Shown here piece after piece: positions 8,805 to 18,576 of a stretch of 64,000 nucleotides of DNA. Position numbers and translations under genes: made by a program. Position 1 is the first letter of the stretch, and every line of letters begins with the position of its first letter. The DNA lies in the NCBI RefSeq assembly GCF_902706605.1, contig NZ_CACSLH010000007.1:42488-106487 (forward strand). The letters are read 5' to 3'. A model generated the notes under the pieces. It had not been told where the DNA came from. It did no database searches and saw only the letters and a list, made by a program, of their open reading frames with translations. Source of the DNA: Enterococcus sp. CSURQ0835 (GTDB lineage: Bacteria; Bacillota; Bacilli; Lactobacillales; Enterococcaceae).

Positions 8805-10328
8805 ATGTCGAAAGGAAAAAAACAAAAGCTGACGCTCATCTCATTGATCTTGATGATCTTTACTTCAGTCTTTGGCTTTACTAACATCACCCGCGCATTT
8901 TATTTGATGGGTTATGCTTCGATTTTGTGGTATGTCTTAGCTGCGGTTACTTTTTTCTTACCATTTGCATTTATGTTATCGGAATACGGAGCAGCTTTTA
9001 AAGACAAAAAAGGCGGGATCTATTCTTGGATGGCGGAATCATTCAATCCTAAATTTGCTTTTGTCGGAACGTTTATGTGGTATGCTTCCTATATTATTTG
9101 GATGGTCAATGTCGGCTCTGGGATTTGGATTCCATTATCAAATGCGATCTTTGGGGTTGATAAGACGCAGCAGTGGACGCCGTTTGGATTGTCTGGTGTA
9201 CAAACTTTAGGAGTATTAGGAATTATTTGGATCATCGTGATCACATTTGTTTCATCAAAAGGGTTAGACAGTATCAAAAAAGTTACGTCGATTGGCGGGA
9301 CAGCGGTGGCGTTAATCAATGTAATTTTGTTTGTCGGCGGCTTAGCGATCTTGCTGCTAAACGGTAAGATGGCTCAGCCTTTGAGTCCACAAGCCTTCTT
9401 TGTTTCACCAAACGCAGATTACACAACCATGATCCAAGTCTTTGGCTTTTTAGTTTTTGCGATCTTTGCTTATGGTGGGCTGGAAGTTGTCGGCGGGTTA
9501 GTCGATGAAACTGAAAATGCTGAAGTGACGTTTCCTCGAGGTGTTGCTATCTCAGCAGTCGTGATCGCAGTCGGATATGCCGTTGGGATCTTCATGATGG
9601 GAACGTTCACTAACTGGACGTTTGCCTTTACTCAGTTTTCTGATGCGGAAGTAACGTTAGGAAATGTCGCGTACATCGCGATGAACAACATGGGCTATCA
9701 ATTAGGCCACGCGCTTCATTTAACCGAAGCTGCTTCAGTGACTTTAGGTGTTTGGGTGTCACGTTATATGGGACTTTCAATGTTCTTAGCTTTAACGGGA
9801 GCCTTTTTCACTTTGATCTTCTCACCATTGAAACAATTGATCGAAGGAACACCAAAAGAAGTTTGGCCGAAATATTTGACTGTGACGAAAAATGATCTGC
9901 CAGTCAATGCCATGAAAGTCCAAGCAGTGATCGTCATCGTGATCATCGCGTTAGTTTCATTTGGAGGAAGTGGCGCGAAATATTTCTTCCAAGTTTTAGT
10001 TTCCATGACGAATGTTTCCATGACCGTACCATATATGTTTTTAGCGATCGCCTTTATCGGATTCAAAAAGAAAAAAGAGATCCAAAAACCATTTGAGATC
10101 TATAAGAGTCAAACGATGGCTAACATCGCCGTAACAGTCGTAACGTTTGTCGTTGGTTTTGCCAATGTCTTCACCGTGGTTCAGCCAGCGATGCAAGGCG
10201 ACGTTCCAGGAACGATCTATTCTGTTTTAGGACCGGTCATCTTTGGAGTCGTTGCGATCGTGATGTACAATCGCTACGAGAAGAAACTTCTTTCAGGGAT
10301 GATCCAACCAGAAACAGATCAAGTGTAG
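8805..10328 (+). CDS. yjeM: YjeM-like amino-acid antiporter (APC superfamily)
   Basis: A 507-residue inner-membrane transporter of the glutamate/GABA-antiporter branch of the APC superfamily, with about 12 membrane segments. It resembles E. coli YjeM along its length as I recall that sequence: LILMIFTSVFGF near the start, GGIYSWM, then FAIFAYGGLEVVGGLVDETEN, SRYMGLSMFLALTGAFFTL and a C-terminal MTNVSMTVPYMFLALAF-like segment. The ATG at 8805 is preceded by GGAGGG at 7 bases; an ATG at 8790 would include that site. The substrate is unproven. It is followed after 13 bases by an aminopeptidase gene, which suggests use or exchange of amino acids released from peptides. A cre site overlaps its promoter. 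Confidence 0.85.
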   Translation: MSKGKKQKLTLISLILMIFTSVFGFTNITRAFYLMGYASILWYVLAAVTFFLPFAFMLSEYGAAFKDKKGGIYSWMAESFNPKFAFVGTFMWYASYIIWMVNVGSGIWIPLSNAIFGVDKTQQWTPFGLSGVQTLGVLGIIWIIVITFVSSKGLDSIKKVTSIGGTAVALINVILFVGGLAILLLNGKMAQPLSPQAFFVSPNADYTTMIQVFGFLVFAIFAYGGLEVVGGLVDETENAEVTFPRGVAISAVVIAVGYAVGIFMMGTFTNWTFAFTQFSDAEVTLGNVAYIAMNNMGYQLGHALHLTEAASVTLGVWVSRYMGLSMFLALTGAFFTLIFSPLKQLIEGTPKEVWPKYLTVTKNDLPVNAMKVQAVIVIVIIALVSFGGSGAKYFFQVLVSMTNVSMTVPYMFLAIAFIGFKKKKEIQKPFEIYKSQTMANIAVTVVTFVVGFANVFTVVQPAMQGDVPGTIYSVLGPVIFGVVAIVMYNRYEKKLLSGMIQPETDQV

Positions 10329-10341
10329 AGGTGGGAATAAA

Positions 10342-11574
10342 ATGAAAGACTTTGCCAATTATTTAGCAAAATATGCAACCTTGATCACCAAGACTGGCGT
10401 CAATGTTCAGCCAGGTGATGTGATTCAATTAGATATTTCCGTCAACCAAGCACCGCTTGCACGACTGATTACGAAAAAAGCTTACAAACTAGGTGCTAAG
10501 CAAGTGATTTTGCGTTGGCTAGATGATGAGATCTTACGCGCTCAAGTCGAACATATGGCACTGGATGATTTGAAAACTGTACCGGATTATAAATTGACTG
10601 AGATGGCTGAACTAGTCGATCAAAGAATGACCCGGATCAGTGTTGTCTCCCAAGATCCCGGTGTGTTTGCTGGCGTTGATCCTGAACGAATCGATGCTTA
10701 CCAGCAATATGATCGCAAATTATTTTTCGGCTTACGCCAAGTCGCTGCCGCTAATAAAATCAGTTGGACAGTCGTAGCGGCCGCTGAAGCTCCGTGGGCG
10801 GAAAAAGTTTTCCCTCACTTAGCTAAAGCGCAACAAGTGGATGCACTGTGGGATGCGATCTTTAAAGCAACGAAAGTTTATGAAGCTGATCCGATCAAAG
10901 CTTGGGAGGTACACGAAAAGACATTGCAGGAAAAAGCTGCGCGCTTGAACAAAGAACAATTCAAAGCACTACACTACACCGCACCCGGAACGGACTTGAC
11001 GATCGGCTTACCTGAAAATCATGTGTGGGACAGCGCACGCAGCATCAATGAAAAAGGGTTTGAATTTATGGCGAATATGCCGACAGAAGAAGTTTTCACT
11101 GCACCGGATTGCCGCGTAGCAGATGGGGTCGTTTCATCAACTAAACCATTAGCGTATGGCGGCCAAGTCATCACAGGTATAAAGCTGACGTTTAAAGCTG
11201 GTGCGATCACCGAAGTCAAAGCTAAGACTGGTGAGGAAGTCTTGAAAAAATTAATCGCGATGGATGAAGGCTCCCGTCATTTAGGCGAAGTCGCATTAGT
11301 TCCCGATCCTTCTCCGATCTCGCAATCGGGCATCACCTTTTTCAGTACGCTCTATGACGAAAATGCGTCAAACCATTTAGCAATCGGAAATGCGTATGCG
11401 TTTAATCTTGCTGGCGGGGTGGAGATGACTGAAGAAGAATTAATTGCGCGAGGCTTGAACCGCAGTAAAAATCATGTTGATTTCATGATCGGCTCAGACC
11501 AGATGGCTATTGATGGTATTCGAGCAGATGGCAGTCACGTTCCAATCTTCCGAAACGGCGATTGGGCATCTTAA
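10342..11574 (+). CDS. pepS: Aminopeptidase of family M29 (PepS/AmpS)
   Basis: A 410-residue cytoplasmic metallo-aminopeptidase of the thermophilic-aminopeptidase (M29) family, the usual length. The N-terminal domain begins FANYLAKYATLITKTGVNVQPGD. The C-terminal metal region is visible as HLGEVALVPDPSPI, NHLAIGNAYA and NHVDFMIGS, which supply Glu, His and Asp ligands. It is co-transcribed with the upstream antiporter, 13 bases away, and should share its catabolite control. Together they suggest peptide breakdown linked to amino-acid export or exchange. Confidence 0.92.
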   Translation: MKDFANYLAKYATLITKTGVNVQPGDVIQLDISVNQAPLARLITKKAYKLGAKQVILRWLDDEILRAQVEHMALDDLKTVPDYKLTEMAELVDQRMTRISVVSQDPGVFAGVDPERIDAYQQYDRKLFFGLRQVAAANKISWTVVAAAEAPWAEKVFPHLAKAQQVDALWDAIFKATKVYEADPIKAWEVHEKTLQEKAARLNKEQFKALHYTAPGTDLTIGLPENHVWDSARSINEKGFEFMANMPTEEVFTAPDCRVADGVVSSTKPLAYGGQVITGIKLTFKAGAITEVKAKTGEEVLKKLIAMDEGSRHLGEVALVPDPSPISQSGITFFSTLYDENASNHLAIGNAYAFNLAGGVEMTEEELIARGLNRSKNHVDFMIGSDQMAIDGIRADGSHVPIFRNGDWAS

Positions 11575-11582
11575 TTGGCAAG

Positions 11583-11619
11583 GCAGCAGGCAATCAATTC
11601 GATTGTCTGCTGCTTTTTT
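11583..11619 (+). terminator. Terminator of yjeM-pepS
   Basis: GCAGCAGGCAATC pairs with GATTGTCTGCTGC, with a 5-base loop and a T run. Confidence 0.9.
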
Positions 11620-11691
11620 ATATCGTGAACGAACAGGTTTGAAAAGCCATTTTGGATTGATAATGCTATACTAAAAAGTGAGGTGAAGCAG

Positions 11692-12186
11692 ATGAAACGA
11701 TTTATCGCAAAAAATGCCGCGGTCTTTGGGGATGTGACCATTGGCGAAAAATCGACTATATGGTTCCAAGCCGCACTCCGCGGAGATAGCAATACGATCA
11801 AAATTGGAAAGTTGACGAATATCCAAGATAATACGGTCGTTCACGTTGATCACGATGCGCCGACTGTGATCGAAGATAATGTTACGATCGGCCACAGTTG
11901 TATCATTCATGGCTGTACAGTCAAAAGCGGCGCGCTCATTGGAATGGGCACGATTATTTTGAACCACGCTGAGATCGGTGAAAATAGTTTGATCGGGGCG
12001 GGATCATTAGTGACTGAACATACGAAGATTCCACCTAATATGTTGGCTTTTGGTTCACCAGCAAAAGTGATCCGTCCGCTGACTGAAAAAGAGATCGAAA
12101 AAAATCGACAGAACGCACAGCACTACTTTGAATTAGGGCAAGAGTATTTGGCGGGGAAATATCCGGAGTATCATGACGAATCGTAG
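11692..12186 (+). CDS. Gamma-carbonic-anhydrase-like hexapeptide-repeat protein
   Basis: A 164-residue left-handed beta-helix protein of the YrdA/PaaY/gamma-carbonic-anhydrase type. Hexapeptide repeats run from about residue 10 to 120. His51, His68 and His73 are placed like the three zinc ligands of gamma-carbonic anhydrases. The catalytic role is not certain for this branch. ATG at 11692 has GAGGTG six bases upstream; a GTG at 11683 would sit on that site. TGCTATACT (-10 at 11667-11672) is a likely extended -10. It overlaps the next gene by 14 bases. Confidence 0.85.
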   Translation: MKRFIAKNAAVFGDVTIGEKSTIWFQAALRGDSNTIKIGKLTNIQDNTVVHVDHDAPTVIEDNVTIGHSCIIHGCTVKSGALIGMGTIILNHAEIGENSLIGAGSLVTEHTKIPPNMLAFGSPAKVIRPLTEKEIEKNRQNAQHYFELGQEYLAGKYPEYHDES

Positions 12187-12538
12187 CGAAAAAGAACGCC
12201 GTTACTTGTTGTTGCAAGCGGAATTGAAACGCCGGTTTAAAAAAGATGAATTGTTGCAGCTGTTGATCTACGAAGATACATACGAACGCGTCTTGATTTT
12301 TGATCCGCAAGGGTTTTATTTGATCGAGCTGACAACTAGTGAGCCAGTAGACAAGCTCCAGTTTCGTCATTACCCGCTGGATTGTCTACAGCCATTAGTT
12401 ATCACGCAATGCGAGGCAGTTTTTTATTTAACGGTACGAACGTTGCGGGCGCGAGAATTTCAACTGCCGTTTGCCGATCAGTTAGAGGTCCATCAAGTCG
12501 CGACTGAAATCAATCGTTTGTGGTCAATCTTTTGGTGA
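12173..12538 (+). CDS. Hypothetical protein, 121 residues
   Basis: I do not recognise the family. The protein is soluble and mixed alpha/beta by composition, starting with a charged helix (KERRYLLLQAELKRRFKKDELL) and containing a beta-rich middle (YERVLIFDPQGFYLIEL). No cysteine motif, signal peptide or membrane segment is seen. The start at 12173 overlaps the gamma-CA gene by 14 bases with a GGAG four bases upstream, so it is probably co-expressed. Codon use looks like that of its neighbours, which favours a real gene. Confidence 0.7.
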   Translation: MTNRSEKERRYLLLQAELKRRFKKDELLQLLIYEDTYERVLIFDPQGFYLIELTTSEPVDKLQFRHYPLDCLQPLVITQCEAVFYLTVRTLRAREFQLPFADQLEVHQVATEINRLWSIFW

Positions 12539-12582
12539 GATTTGAGCAAAATCAGCCAAAGCGTGACGGCGAGAACAATTAG

Positions 12583-12612
12583 TTGCCAAAAATTCCCTTC
12601 TATTGATACTAT
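12583..12612 (+). promoter_or_regulatory. Promoter of the yjdI-yjdJ-like pair
   Basis: TTGCCA (12583-12588) and TACTAT (12607-12612) are 18 bases apart, with TGA before the -10 (extended -10). Confidence 0.6.
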
Positions 12613-12643
12613 ACGGTAAAAGAACTCGAGGAGCGTGAGCAAA

Positions 12644-12916
12644 ATGGATGGCAGTAAAATCAATGGCCAGCAAGTGACCGAAGCAGAGTTACTTGCAGCT
12701 GACTATCGGAAATATCAAGGCGAAGATGTCGATATTTATTACAATAAAAACATCTGCGCACACATCGGAAACTGTGTGCGGGGCAATCCGGCAGTCTTTG
12801 AAGTGGGACGGCGGCCGTGGATCTTAGCGGACAATGCGTCAGCCGATGATGTAGTAAAAGTGATCAACACTTGCCCGAGCGGGGCGTTGAAATATATTCG
12901 AAAGGATGAACAATAA
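12644..12916 (+). CDS. yjdI: YjdI-like (4Fe-4S)-binding protein
   Basis: A 90-residue protein of the divergent mono-cluster ferredoxin family (YjdI, DUF1271/Fer4_19). Two cysteines in ICAHIGNCVRGNP and one in NTCPSGALKYI are placed as in that family, with a nearby His as a possible fourth ligand. ATG at 12644 lies 10 bases after GAGGAG; a GTG at 12635 is too close to that site. It overlaps the next gene by one base (TAATG). E. coli has the same two families side by side (yjdI-yjdJ), so they probably act together, but the process is unknown. Confidence 0.85.
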   Translation: MDGSKINGQQVTEAELLAADYRKYQGEDVDIYYNKNICAHIGNCVRGNPAVFEVGRRPWILADNASADDVVKVINTCPSGALKYIRKDEQ

Positions 12917-13191
12917 TGGAGATCAAAGAAGAACAAAATCGTTTTGCTTTATTCAATGATGATGATTTGGAGATCGGTGAGATGACTTGGTCAGATGCTG
13001 GACCTGAGATCATGATCATTGATCATACGTTTGTCGATCCAACGTATCGGGGCCAAAAGCTAGCTGAAAAATTAGTTTTGAGCGGCGTGGAAAAAGCGCG
13101 GCGGGAAAACAAAAAAATTATTCCCCTTTGCCCGTTTGCTAAAAAAGAATTCGATACGAAACCTGAGTACGACGACGTCTTGAAAAAATAA
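12916..13191 (+). CDS. yjdJ: YjdJ-like GNAT-fold N-acetyltransferase
   Basis: A 91-residue minimal GNAT domain of the COG2388 type. The segment IDHTFVDPTYRGQKLAEKLV contains the acetyl-CoA pyrophosphate loop (RGQKLA). The C-terminal half has the family signature PLCPFAKKEF. It is co-transcribed and probably translationally coupled with the iron-sulfur gene, which it overlaps by one base. Substrate unknown. A strong terminator follows. Confidence 0.88.
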   Translation: MEIKEEQNRFALFNDDDLEIGEMTWSDAGPEIMIIDHTFVDPTYRGQKLAEKLVLSGVEKARRENKKIIPLCPFAKKEFDTKPEYDDVLKK

Positions 13192-13208
13192 ATTTTTTAC
13201 TAGTAGTA

Positions 13209-13250
13209 AGCGAGCTTGGAGCAGGGTATCTGTTCCAAGCTCGCTTTTTT
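13209..13250 (+). terminator. Terminator of the yjdI-yjdJ pair
   Basis: AGCGAGCTTGGA (13209-13220) pairs perfectly with TCCAAGCTCGCT (13234-13245), followed by a T run. Confidence 0.92.
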
Positions 13251-13342
13251 AGGCTGTGAGGGCCGCATAAAACTTTCCTAGCCAAGCTCTTTCATTTGTG
13301 CTAAAGTAGGAACTGAGAAACTTTGGCAAGGGAGGTCTTCAA

Positions 13343-13579
13343 TTGTATAATTTTATTCTTGGTGTGATCATTGTGATTTCGATCGTCATCATCATTACGA
13401 TCATGATGCAACCTAGTAAACAAAATAGTGCCGCAAGTGCATTTACTGGCGGAGCGGATCAATTATTTGGTAAACAAAAAGCACGTGGCTTTGAAGCAGT
13501 CATGCAACGTTCCACCGCTGTTTTAGGCGCAGTGTGGATGATTTTATTATTTGTATTGATGTACCTATCAAGTAAATAA
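13343..13579 (+). CDS. secG: Preprotein translocase subunit SecG
   Basis: A 78-residue membrane protein with two membrane helices (about 3-22 and 55-75), separated by the typical SecG loop AFTGGADQLFGKQKARGFE. It assists SecYE and SecA in protein export. The start is TTG at 13343, seven bases after GGGAGG; no better start exists. Likely promoter: extended -10 TGCTAAAGT about 30 bases upstream. The order secG - esterase - rnr - smpB is standard for Bacilli. Confidence 0.93.
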   Translation: MYNFILGVIIVISIVIIITIMMQPSKQNSAASAFTGGADQLFGKQKARGFEAVMQRSTAVLGAVWMILLFVLMYLSSK

Positions 13580-13581
13580 GG

Positions 13582-13608
13582 GGTCTCTCGTGCTGAGAGG
13601 CCTTTTTT
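13582..13608 (+). terminator. Terminator after secG
   Basis: GGTCTCTC (13582-13589) pairs with GAGAGGCC (13595-13602), followed by six T. The bases from here to 13769 hold two weaker hairpins and no gene. Confidence 0.8.
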
Positions 13609-13769
13609 ATATGGAGTCTTACCAACTTAGTAGAAGGCAGTGACGTCTCATGAGCAGCCTGCATCATGTGCCGATGCTGCTTTCCTTTTTGCTTATGCAA
13701 ACGGAGCAATCTTTTTTATTTAGTTTCTACTCTGAAATGAAGTATGATGGAGATAATGAGGTGATGGAA

Positions 13770-14522
13770 ATGTTAAAAGCACCGCAATCTTTATTTTTGC
13801 CCCATGGCGACGTGGCGGTTTTATTACTGCACGCCTATTCAGGCAGTCCGAATGACGTTCGGATGTTGAGCCGCTTTTTAGAAAAACAAGCGTATACGAT
13901 TTATGCGCCGCTATTTTCGGGACATGGGACATTAGACCCAGCTGATATCTTACAACAAGACCCAACGCGTTGGTGGCAAGAAAGTCAGGCTGCATTGGCT
14001 TTTTTAAAAGCACGAGGGTATCAAAAAATCGCGGTCTTTGGTTTGTCGATGGGTGGGATCTTTGCAACGCGTTTAGTAACGGCAGGCGATCCTGCGGTGA
14101 TTGGCGGTGGCTTTTTCTGTTCGCCGATCACGCCCGTTAAAAACAATGTGGTGGAGAACTTTTTATTGTATGCCCAAAAAGTGCTGACTTATGCAAAAGA
14201 ACCGGTGACCAAAACTAAACTGGATACGTTTAAGACACAAGTCAGTCAGCAGTTGCAAAAAATCGAGCAACAAGCTGTACCGGCTGCGGCGAGTTTGCAA
14301 AAGATCCGCGTGCCTTTTTTTATGGCGCAAGCTGGAGCCGATGAAATGATCGACCCGCGCGGTGTTTTTCAAACCGCCCAACAATTGACGCAAACGAATT
14401 TTACTTTGAAGTGGTATGCAACAAGTGGACACGTGATCACGATCGATCCGGTCCGCCGAGAATTTGAACAAGACGTCGCTGCATTTTTGGCGACGCTAAA
14501 AGGAGCGAAAAATGACGAATAA
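13770..14522 (+). CDS. est: Carboxylesterase (Est30-type alpha/beta hydrolase)
   Basis: A 250-residue alpha/beta hydrolase close in length and layout to Bacillus/Geobacillus Est30. The likely triad is Ser93 (GLSMG), Asp191 (AGADEMID) and His221 (SGHVITID). The oxyanion region reads LLLHAYSG where Est30 has LLLHGFTG. ATG at 13770 is six bases after GAGGTG and gives the family's N-terminus; earlier in-frame codons extend into non-conserved sequence. It overlaps rnr by 11 bases. In Bacilli the gene sits in the same place between secG and rnr, though no functional link to RNase R is established. Confidence 0.9.
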   Translation: MLKAPQSLFLPHGDVAVLLLHAYSGSPNDVRMLSRFLEKQAYTIYAPLFSGHGTLDPADILQQDPTRWWQESQAALAFLKARGYQKIAVFGLSMGGIFATRLVTAGDPAVIGGGFFCSPITPVKNNVVENFLLYAQKVLTYAKEPVTKTKLDTFKTQVSQQLQKIEQQAVPAAASLQKIRVPFFMAQAGADEMIDPRGVFQTAQQLTQTNFTLKWYATSGHVITIDPVRREFEQDVAAFLATLKGAKNDE

Positions 14523-16857
14523 AATCAAAACAGCTATCGTAGAAGTTTTAACGAATAGTCAAAAGAAAAGTTTATCAATGGAAGAGTTAGCTCAAGCCCT
14601 CGACATGCAAAAAAGTGGCGACTACAAAGCGCTCGTCCAGACAGTCGCGGTGATGGAGCGTGAAAAAATGGTGGCGTTCAATCAAAAAGGTAAGATCAAA
14701 TTACCGCAAGACGCTTTAATGATTGAAGGAACTTTCCGCGGTAATGAGCGAGGCTTTGGTTTTGTAACCATTGACCCGGAAGAACCTGATGTGTATATCG
14801 CCAAAGAACATACGCATTATGCTATGAATGGTGACACCGTCGAAATTACGATCTTAAAAAATTCTGATCCATTTTCTGATAAAGGTGCGGAAGGAAAAGT
14901 TGTAGCAATCAAAAAACGTAACTTGGATCAAATCGTCGGCGAGTTCACGGCGTTTCCACCAGAAGAAGTCGCCGAGACGGATTTGTATGGCGTCGTGGTG
15001 CCAAAAGATAAAAAAGTTGGCCAGTTCAAAGTTTTCATTGCGGCAACCGGTGTGAAACCAGTCGATGGCAGTATTGTGATCGTGGAACTGACCCATTACC
15101 CTGAAAAAGATTACGCGAAAAGTTTAGAAGGGATCGTCAAACAAGTTGTCGGTCATAAAAATGATCCGGGAATGGATATCTTGTCAGTGATCGTAGCGCA
15201 AGGAATCCCGACGCAGTTTCCAGAAGCTGTTTTAAAAGCGGCCGACGCTGTACCAGATGAGATCAGTGAAAAAGAATTGATCGGTCGCCGCGATCTGCGA
15301 GATCAAGTGATCGTTACGATCGATGGAGCGGATGCTAAAGATTTAGACGATGCCGTGACAGTGGAAAAATTGCCTAATGGAAATTATTTTTTAGGTGTGC
15401 ATATCGCAGATGTCTCGCATTATGTGACGGAAGATAGTCCATTAGATCGCGAAGCTTTTGAACGGGGAACGAGTGTGTACTTGACTGATCGGGTCGTACC
15501 GATGATCCCGCAACGTTTATCAAATGGTATTTGTTCACTGAATCCTCACGTTCCTCGGTTGACACTGAGCTGTGAAATGGAGATCGATCCAAGTGGTACG
15601 ATCGTTTCCCATGAGATTTTTCCCAGCGTGATCCAAACGACAGAGCGCATGACTTATGCCGCTGTCAATGGGATCTTAGAAGCGGATGATCCTGAATTGA
15701 TCGAACGTTATGAAGCTATTGTGCCAATGTTTACGTTAATGAAAGAGCTGCATCAAATTTTAGAAGCAAAACGGATTAAACGCGGTGCGATCAACTTTGA
15801 AGATCGCGAGGCAAAGATCTTAGTCAATGAGACAGGTAATCCATTGGGAATCGAATTACGGGAACGCGGCGTCGGTGAACGGTTGATCGAATCCTTCATG
15901 CTAGCCGCAAATGAAACGGTCGCTGAACATTTCAATCGGTTGAAGTTGCCATTTTTGTATCGGATCCATGAACAACCGAAAGAAGAAAAGATGCAACGCT
16001 TCTTTGATTTTGCCGCGGCGTTAGGGATCGTAGTTAAAGGAACGAAAGATTCGATCACACCGAAAACATTGCAGCAAGTGATCGCAACGGTGGAAGAAAA
16101 ACCAGAAGCGCCGGTCATCAACACGATGTTGCTGCGAAGCATGCAACAAGCAAAATATTCAGCTGAAAATGAAGGGCATTACGGATTAGCCGCTGAGTAT
16201 TATACGCACTTCACCTCACCAATCCGCCGTTACCCCGATTTGACGGTTCATCGTTTGATCCATACGTATGCGACAGATACGAGTGAAAAAACTAAAGCGA
16301 AGTGGGCGGAGAATTTACCGGAGATCGCGTTGCACAGTTCACAGATGGAACGCCGCGCCGTCGATGCTGAACGTGAAGTCGACAGTTTGAAAAAAGCGGA
16401 GTACATGGCAGACAAAGTGGGTGAAGAGTTTGACGGGATCATCAGCTCGATCACAAAATTTGGGATTTTTGTCGAATTGGAAAATACAGTGGAAGGTCTG
16501 ATCCATTTGAATGATCTGAAACAAGATTATTTCCACTTTATTGAAAGTCAATTAGCTTTAGTTGGCGAGCGGACGAAATTAACTTTTAAGATCGGTCAAA
16601 AAGTCAAGATCAAAGTCACTAAAGCTGAACCAGAGACTCGTGAGATTGATTTTGAATTGCTATCGGCAGAAGAAGTACCCGCGCTGGAACTTCCCCACAA
16701 AAAACAGCGGTCAAAACAAAATCAAAAACGGACTTCCCGTAAGCCAAAAGGAAAAGATAACAAAGAAGGCAGTCAAGGTAAGAAAAAGAAAAAGGGCCGG
16801 GCGCCATTTTATAAAAAAGTCGCCAAAAAGAAAAAGGGCGGCAGAAAGAAGGGATAG
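14512..16857 (+). CDS. rnr: Ribonuclease R
   Basis: A 781-residue 3'-5' exoribonuclease of the RNB family that degrades structured RNA and takes part in trans-translation and rRNA quality control. Order: N-terminal winged helix (1-60), two cold-shock domains ([11 protein letters not shown] near 77), the RNB domain with [12 protein letters not shown], an S1 domain near 620-700 ([18 protein letters not shown]), and a very basic Lys-rich tail. ATG at 14512 is seven bases after AAAGGAG and overlaps the esterase end. smpB follows after three bases, as expected for partners in ribosome rescue. Confidence 0.96.
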   Translation: MTNKIKTAIVEVLTNSQKKSLSMEELAQALDMQKSGDYKALVQTVAVMEREKMVAFNQKGKIKLPQDALMIEGTFRGNERGFGFVTIDPEEPDVYIAKEHTHYAMNGDTVEITILKNSDPFSDKGAEGKVVAIKKRNLDQIVGEFTAFPPEEVAETDLYGVVVPKDKKVGQFKVFIAATGVKPVDGSIVIVELTHYPEKDYAKSLEGIVKQVVGHKNDPGMDILSVIVAQGIPTQFPEAVLKAADAVPDEISEKELIGRRDLRDQVIVTIDGADAKDLDDAVTVEKLPNGNYFLGVHIADVSHYVTEDSPLDREAFERGTSVYLTDRVVPMIPQRLSNGICSLNPHVPRLTLSCEMEIDPSGTIVSHEIFPSVIQTTERMTYAAVNGILEADDPELIERYEAIVPMFTLMKELHQILEAKRIKRGAINFEDREAKILVNETGNPLGIELRERGVGERLIESFMLAANETVAEHFNRLKLPFLYRIHEQPKEEKMQRFFDFAAALGIVVKGTKDSITPKTLQQVIATVEEKPEAPVINTMLLRSMQQAKYSAENEGHYGLAAEYYTHFTSPIRRYPDLTVHRLIHTYATDTSEKTKAKWAENLPEIALHSSQMERRAVDAEREVDSLKKAEYMADKVGEEFDGIISSITKFGIFVELENTVEGLIHLNDLKQDYFHFIESQLALVGERTKLTFKIGQKVKIKVTKAEPETREIDFELLSAEEVPALELPHKKQRSKQNQKRTSRKPKGKDNKEGSQGKKKKKGRAPFYKKVAKKKKGGRKKG

Positions 16858-16860
16858 CAG

Positions 16861-17325
16861 ATGCCAAAAGGAAATGGCAGTCTCGTGGCGCAAAATAAAA
16901 AAGCGCGTCATGATTATACGATCACCGATACGATCGAAGCTGGGATCGTGTTAAAAGGTACCGAAATCAAATCGATTCGCAATCGGCGGATCAATTTGAA
17001 AGATGGCTTTGCACGGATTCGAAATGGCGAAGCCTACTTATACAATGTGCACATCAGTCCGTACGAGCAAGGAAATTTATTTAACCACGATCCATTGCGA
17101 ACGCGAAAACTATTGCTGCATAAAAAACAGATCGCCAAATTAAATGGCGAATTGAAAAACGCCGGGACGACCATTGTGCCATTGAAAGTCTATTTAAAAG
17201 ATGGCTTTGCAAAAGTTTTGTTAGGTGTCGCCAAAGGGAAAAAACAATATGATAAGCGGGAAGATTTGAAGCGCAAAGACATGGATCGTCAGATCAGTCG
17301 AACGTTGAAAAGCTTCTCACGTTAG
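16861..17325 (+). CDS. smpB: SsrA-binding protein SmpB
   Basis: A 154-residue SmpB, which binds tmRNA and places it on stalled ribosomes. Recognisable parts: [28 protein letters not shown], and the C-terminal tail [19 protein letters not shown] that enters the mRNA channel. It lies three bases after rnr. The tmRNA gene itself is not in the following intergenic region. No clear terminator is seen after the gene. Confidence 0.97.
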   Translation: MPKGNGSLVAQNKKARHDYTITDTIEAGIVLKGTEIKSIRNRRINLKDGFARIRNGEAYLYNVHISPYEQGNLFNHDPLRTRKLLLHKKQIAKLNGELKNAGTTIVPLKVYLKDGFAKVLLGVAKGKKQYDKREDLKRKDMDRQISRTLKSFSR

Positions 17326-17379
17326 GCAAATATTCTTTTTCGCATATTTTCGTTGAATTTCTTTACAACTGTTTAAAAG

Positions 17380-17407
17380 TTGAATAGGATTAATTATTAT
17401 CTATAAT
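17380..17407 (+). promoter_or_regulatory. Promoter of the F-ATPase operon
   Basis: TTGAAT (17380-17385) and TATAAT (17402-17407) are 16 bases apart. It would give a leader of about 200 bases before atpB. The leader (17408-17610) holds no gene or known RNA element that I can recognise. Confidence 0.6.
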
Positions 17408-17610
17408 GCTCTTCTTGGGCAAATTTCAGCCGGACACCATTTAATCGAGGCTTCAAAAGATCAAGAAAAATGATAATAACTATTCAAATTTTTTTAATGA
17501 AAATACTTTGAAATTTCCGATTGATGGTGGTAACATACGGTAGTGTTTTCGGTGTTCAGCTTGAACATACAATCGTTGACAAATGTCATTGGGAAAAGAG
17601 GTGAAATGGA

Positions 17611-18327
17611 TTGGAAGAAAAGTCTTGGGTTTTCCACATTGGTCCGATTTGGTTTGATGGTACCGTGACCACGATGATCTTGGTGACTTGTTTGATTGTT
17701 TTCTTGCTGGTATTCTTTTTTACGCGTAATTTGAAATTGAAGCCGACCGGAAAGCAAAATGCGATTGAGTGGCTCGTTGATTTCACGACAAATATCGTCG
17801 GAGACAACATGCCCCGAAAAGAGGTTTCGAACTTTGGTCTATTGTCCTTCACCTTGTTCCTCTTTATCTTCGTGGCCAACCAGATCGGGCTGGTAACGAA
17901 AATCGTCTCGCCTCAAGATATCACGTATTGGAAGAGCCCGACTGCTGATCCGTTCGTGACGATGGGTCTGGCGTTAATGGTGCTGTTGCTCTCGAACTTA
18001 TTGGGCTCAGAGCGTTTTGGTCTTGCCGGTTATATTAAAAATTCATTTTTAACGCCGCCGATGTTAGTACCAATCAAGATCATGGAAGAATTTACCAACG
18101 TCATCACATTAGGTTTGCGGCTTTACGGCAATATTTATGCCGGTGAAGTGTTGCTGACCTTAATTGCAAGTATGGTGACGAGTATGGGGTGGATCGCACT
18201 CCCATTTGCGGTTCCGCTAGAAATGATCTGGATCGCATTCTCATTATTTATCGGTAGTATCCAAGCATTTGTCTTTACAACTTTATCGATGGTTTATATG
18301 GGCCATAAATTAGAAGTTGAAGAATAA
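17611..18327 (+). CDS. atpB: F1F0-ATPase subunit a
   Basis: A 238-residue membrane subunit a of the proton channel, with five to six membrane helices. The essential Arg is in ITLGLRLYGNIYAGE and the C-terminal helix region is IQAFVFTTLSMVYMGH. In lactic acid bacteria this enzyme mainly pumps protons out at the cost of ATP to hold cytoplasmic pH. The start is TTG at 17611, seven bases after AGAGGTG; an ATG at 17606 is out of frame. First gene of the operon atpBEFHAGDC. Confidence 0.95.
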   Translation: MEEKSWVFHIGPIWFDGTVTTMILVTCLIVFLLVFFFTRNLKLKPTGKQNAIEWLVDFTTNIVGDNMPRKEVSNFGLLSFTLFLFIFVANQIGLVTKIVSPQDITYWKSPTADPFVTMGLALMVLLLSNLLGSERFGLAGYIKNSFLTPPMLVPIKIMEEFTNVITLGLRLYGNIYAGEVLLTLIASMVTSMGWIALPFAVPLEMIWIAFSLFIGSIQAFVFTTLSMVYMGHKLEVEE

Positions 18328-18360
18328 ACTCAAACAGAAACTTTTAGGAGGAAAATAATT

Positions 18361-18573
18361 ATGAACTTTATCGGTGCAGGAATCGCAATTCTAGGGGCAG
18401 CAATCGGTGCTGGCTATGGTAACGGACGTGTTATCTCACAAACAATCGAATCAATGGCTCGCCAACCTGAAATGGCTGGACAATTACGTTCAACGATGTT
18501 CATCGGGGTCGGTTTGATCGAAGCTGTGCCAATCCTAGGTGTCGTATTAGGTATGTTGATGGTCTTCAGATAA
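18361..18573 (+). CDS. atpE: F1F0-ATPase subunit c
   Basis: A 70-residue hairpin of two membrane helices; several copies form the rotor ring. The glycine-rich first helix ([18 protein letters not shown]), the polar loop RQPE and the ion-binding Glu in [10 protein letters not shown] (about residue 54) are all present. The ribosome-binding site AGGAGG is strong. The absence of the Na+-binding pattern suggests protons as the coupling ion. A hairpin with a T run follows before atpF. Confidence 0.97.
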   Translation: MNFIGAGIAILGAAIGAGYGNGRVISQTIESMARQPEMAGQLRSTMFIGVGLIEAVPILGVVLGMLMVFR

Positions 18574-18576
18574 AAC

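Noticed and set aside
17326..17610. tmRNA gene next to smpB
   Set aside because: I cannot find the tRNA-like ends or a tag-coding frame, and the space is too short for a normal tmRNA of about 360 bases.
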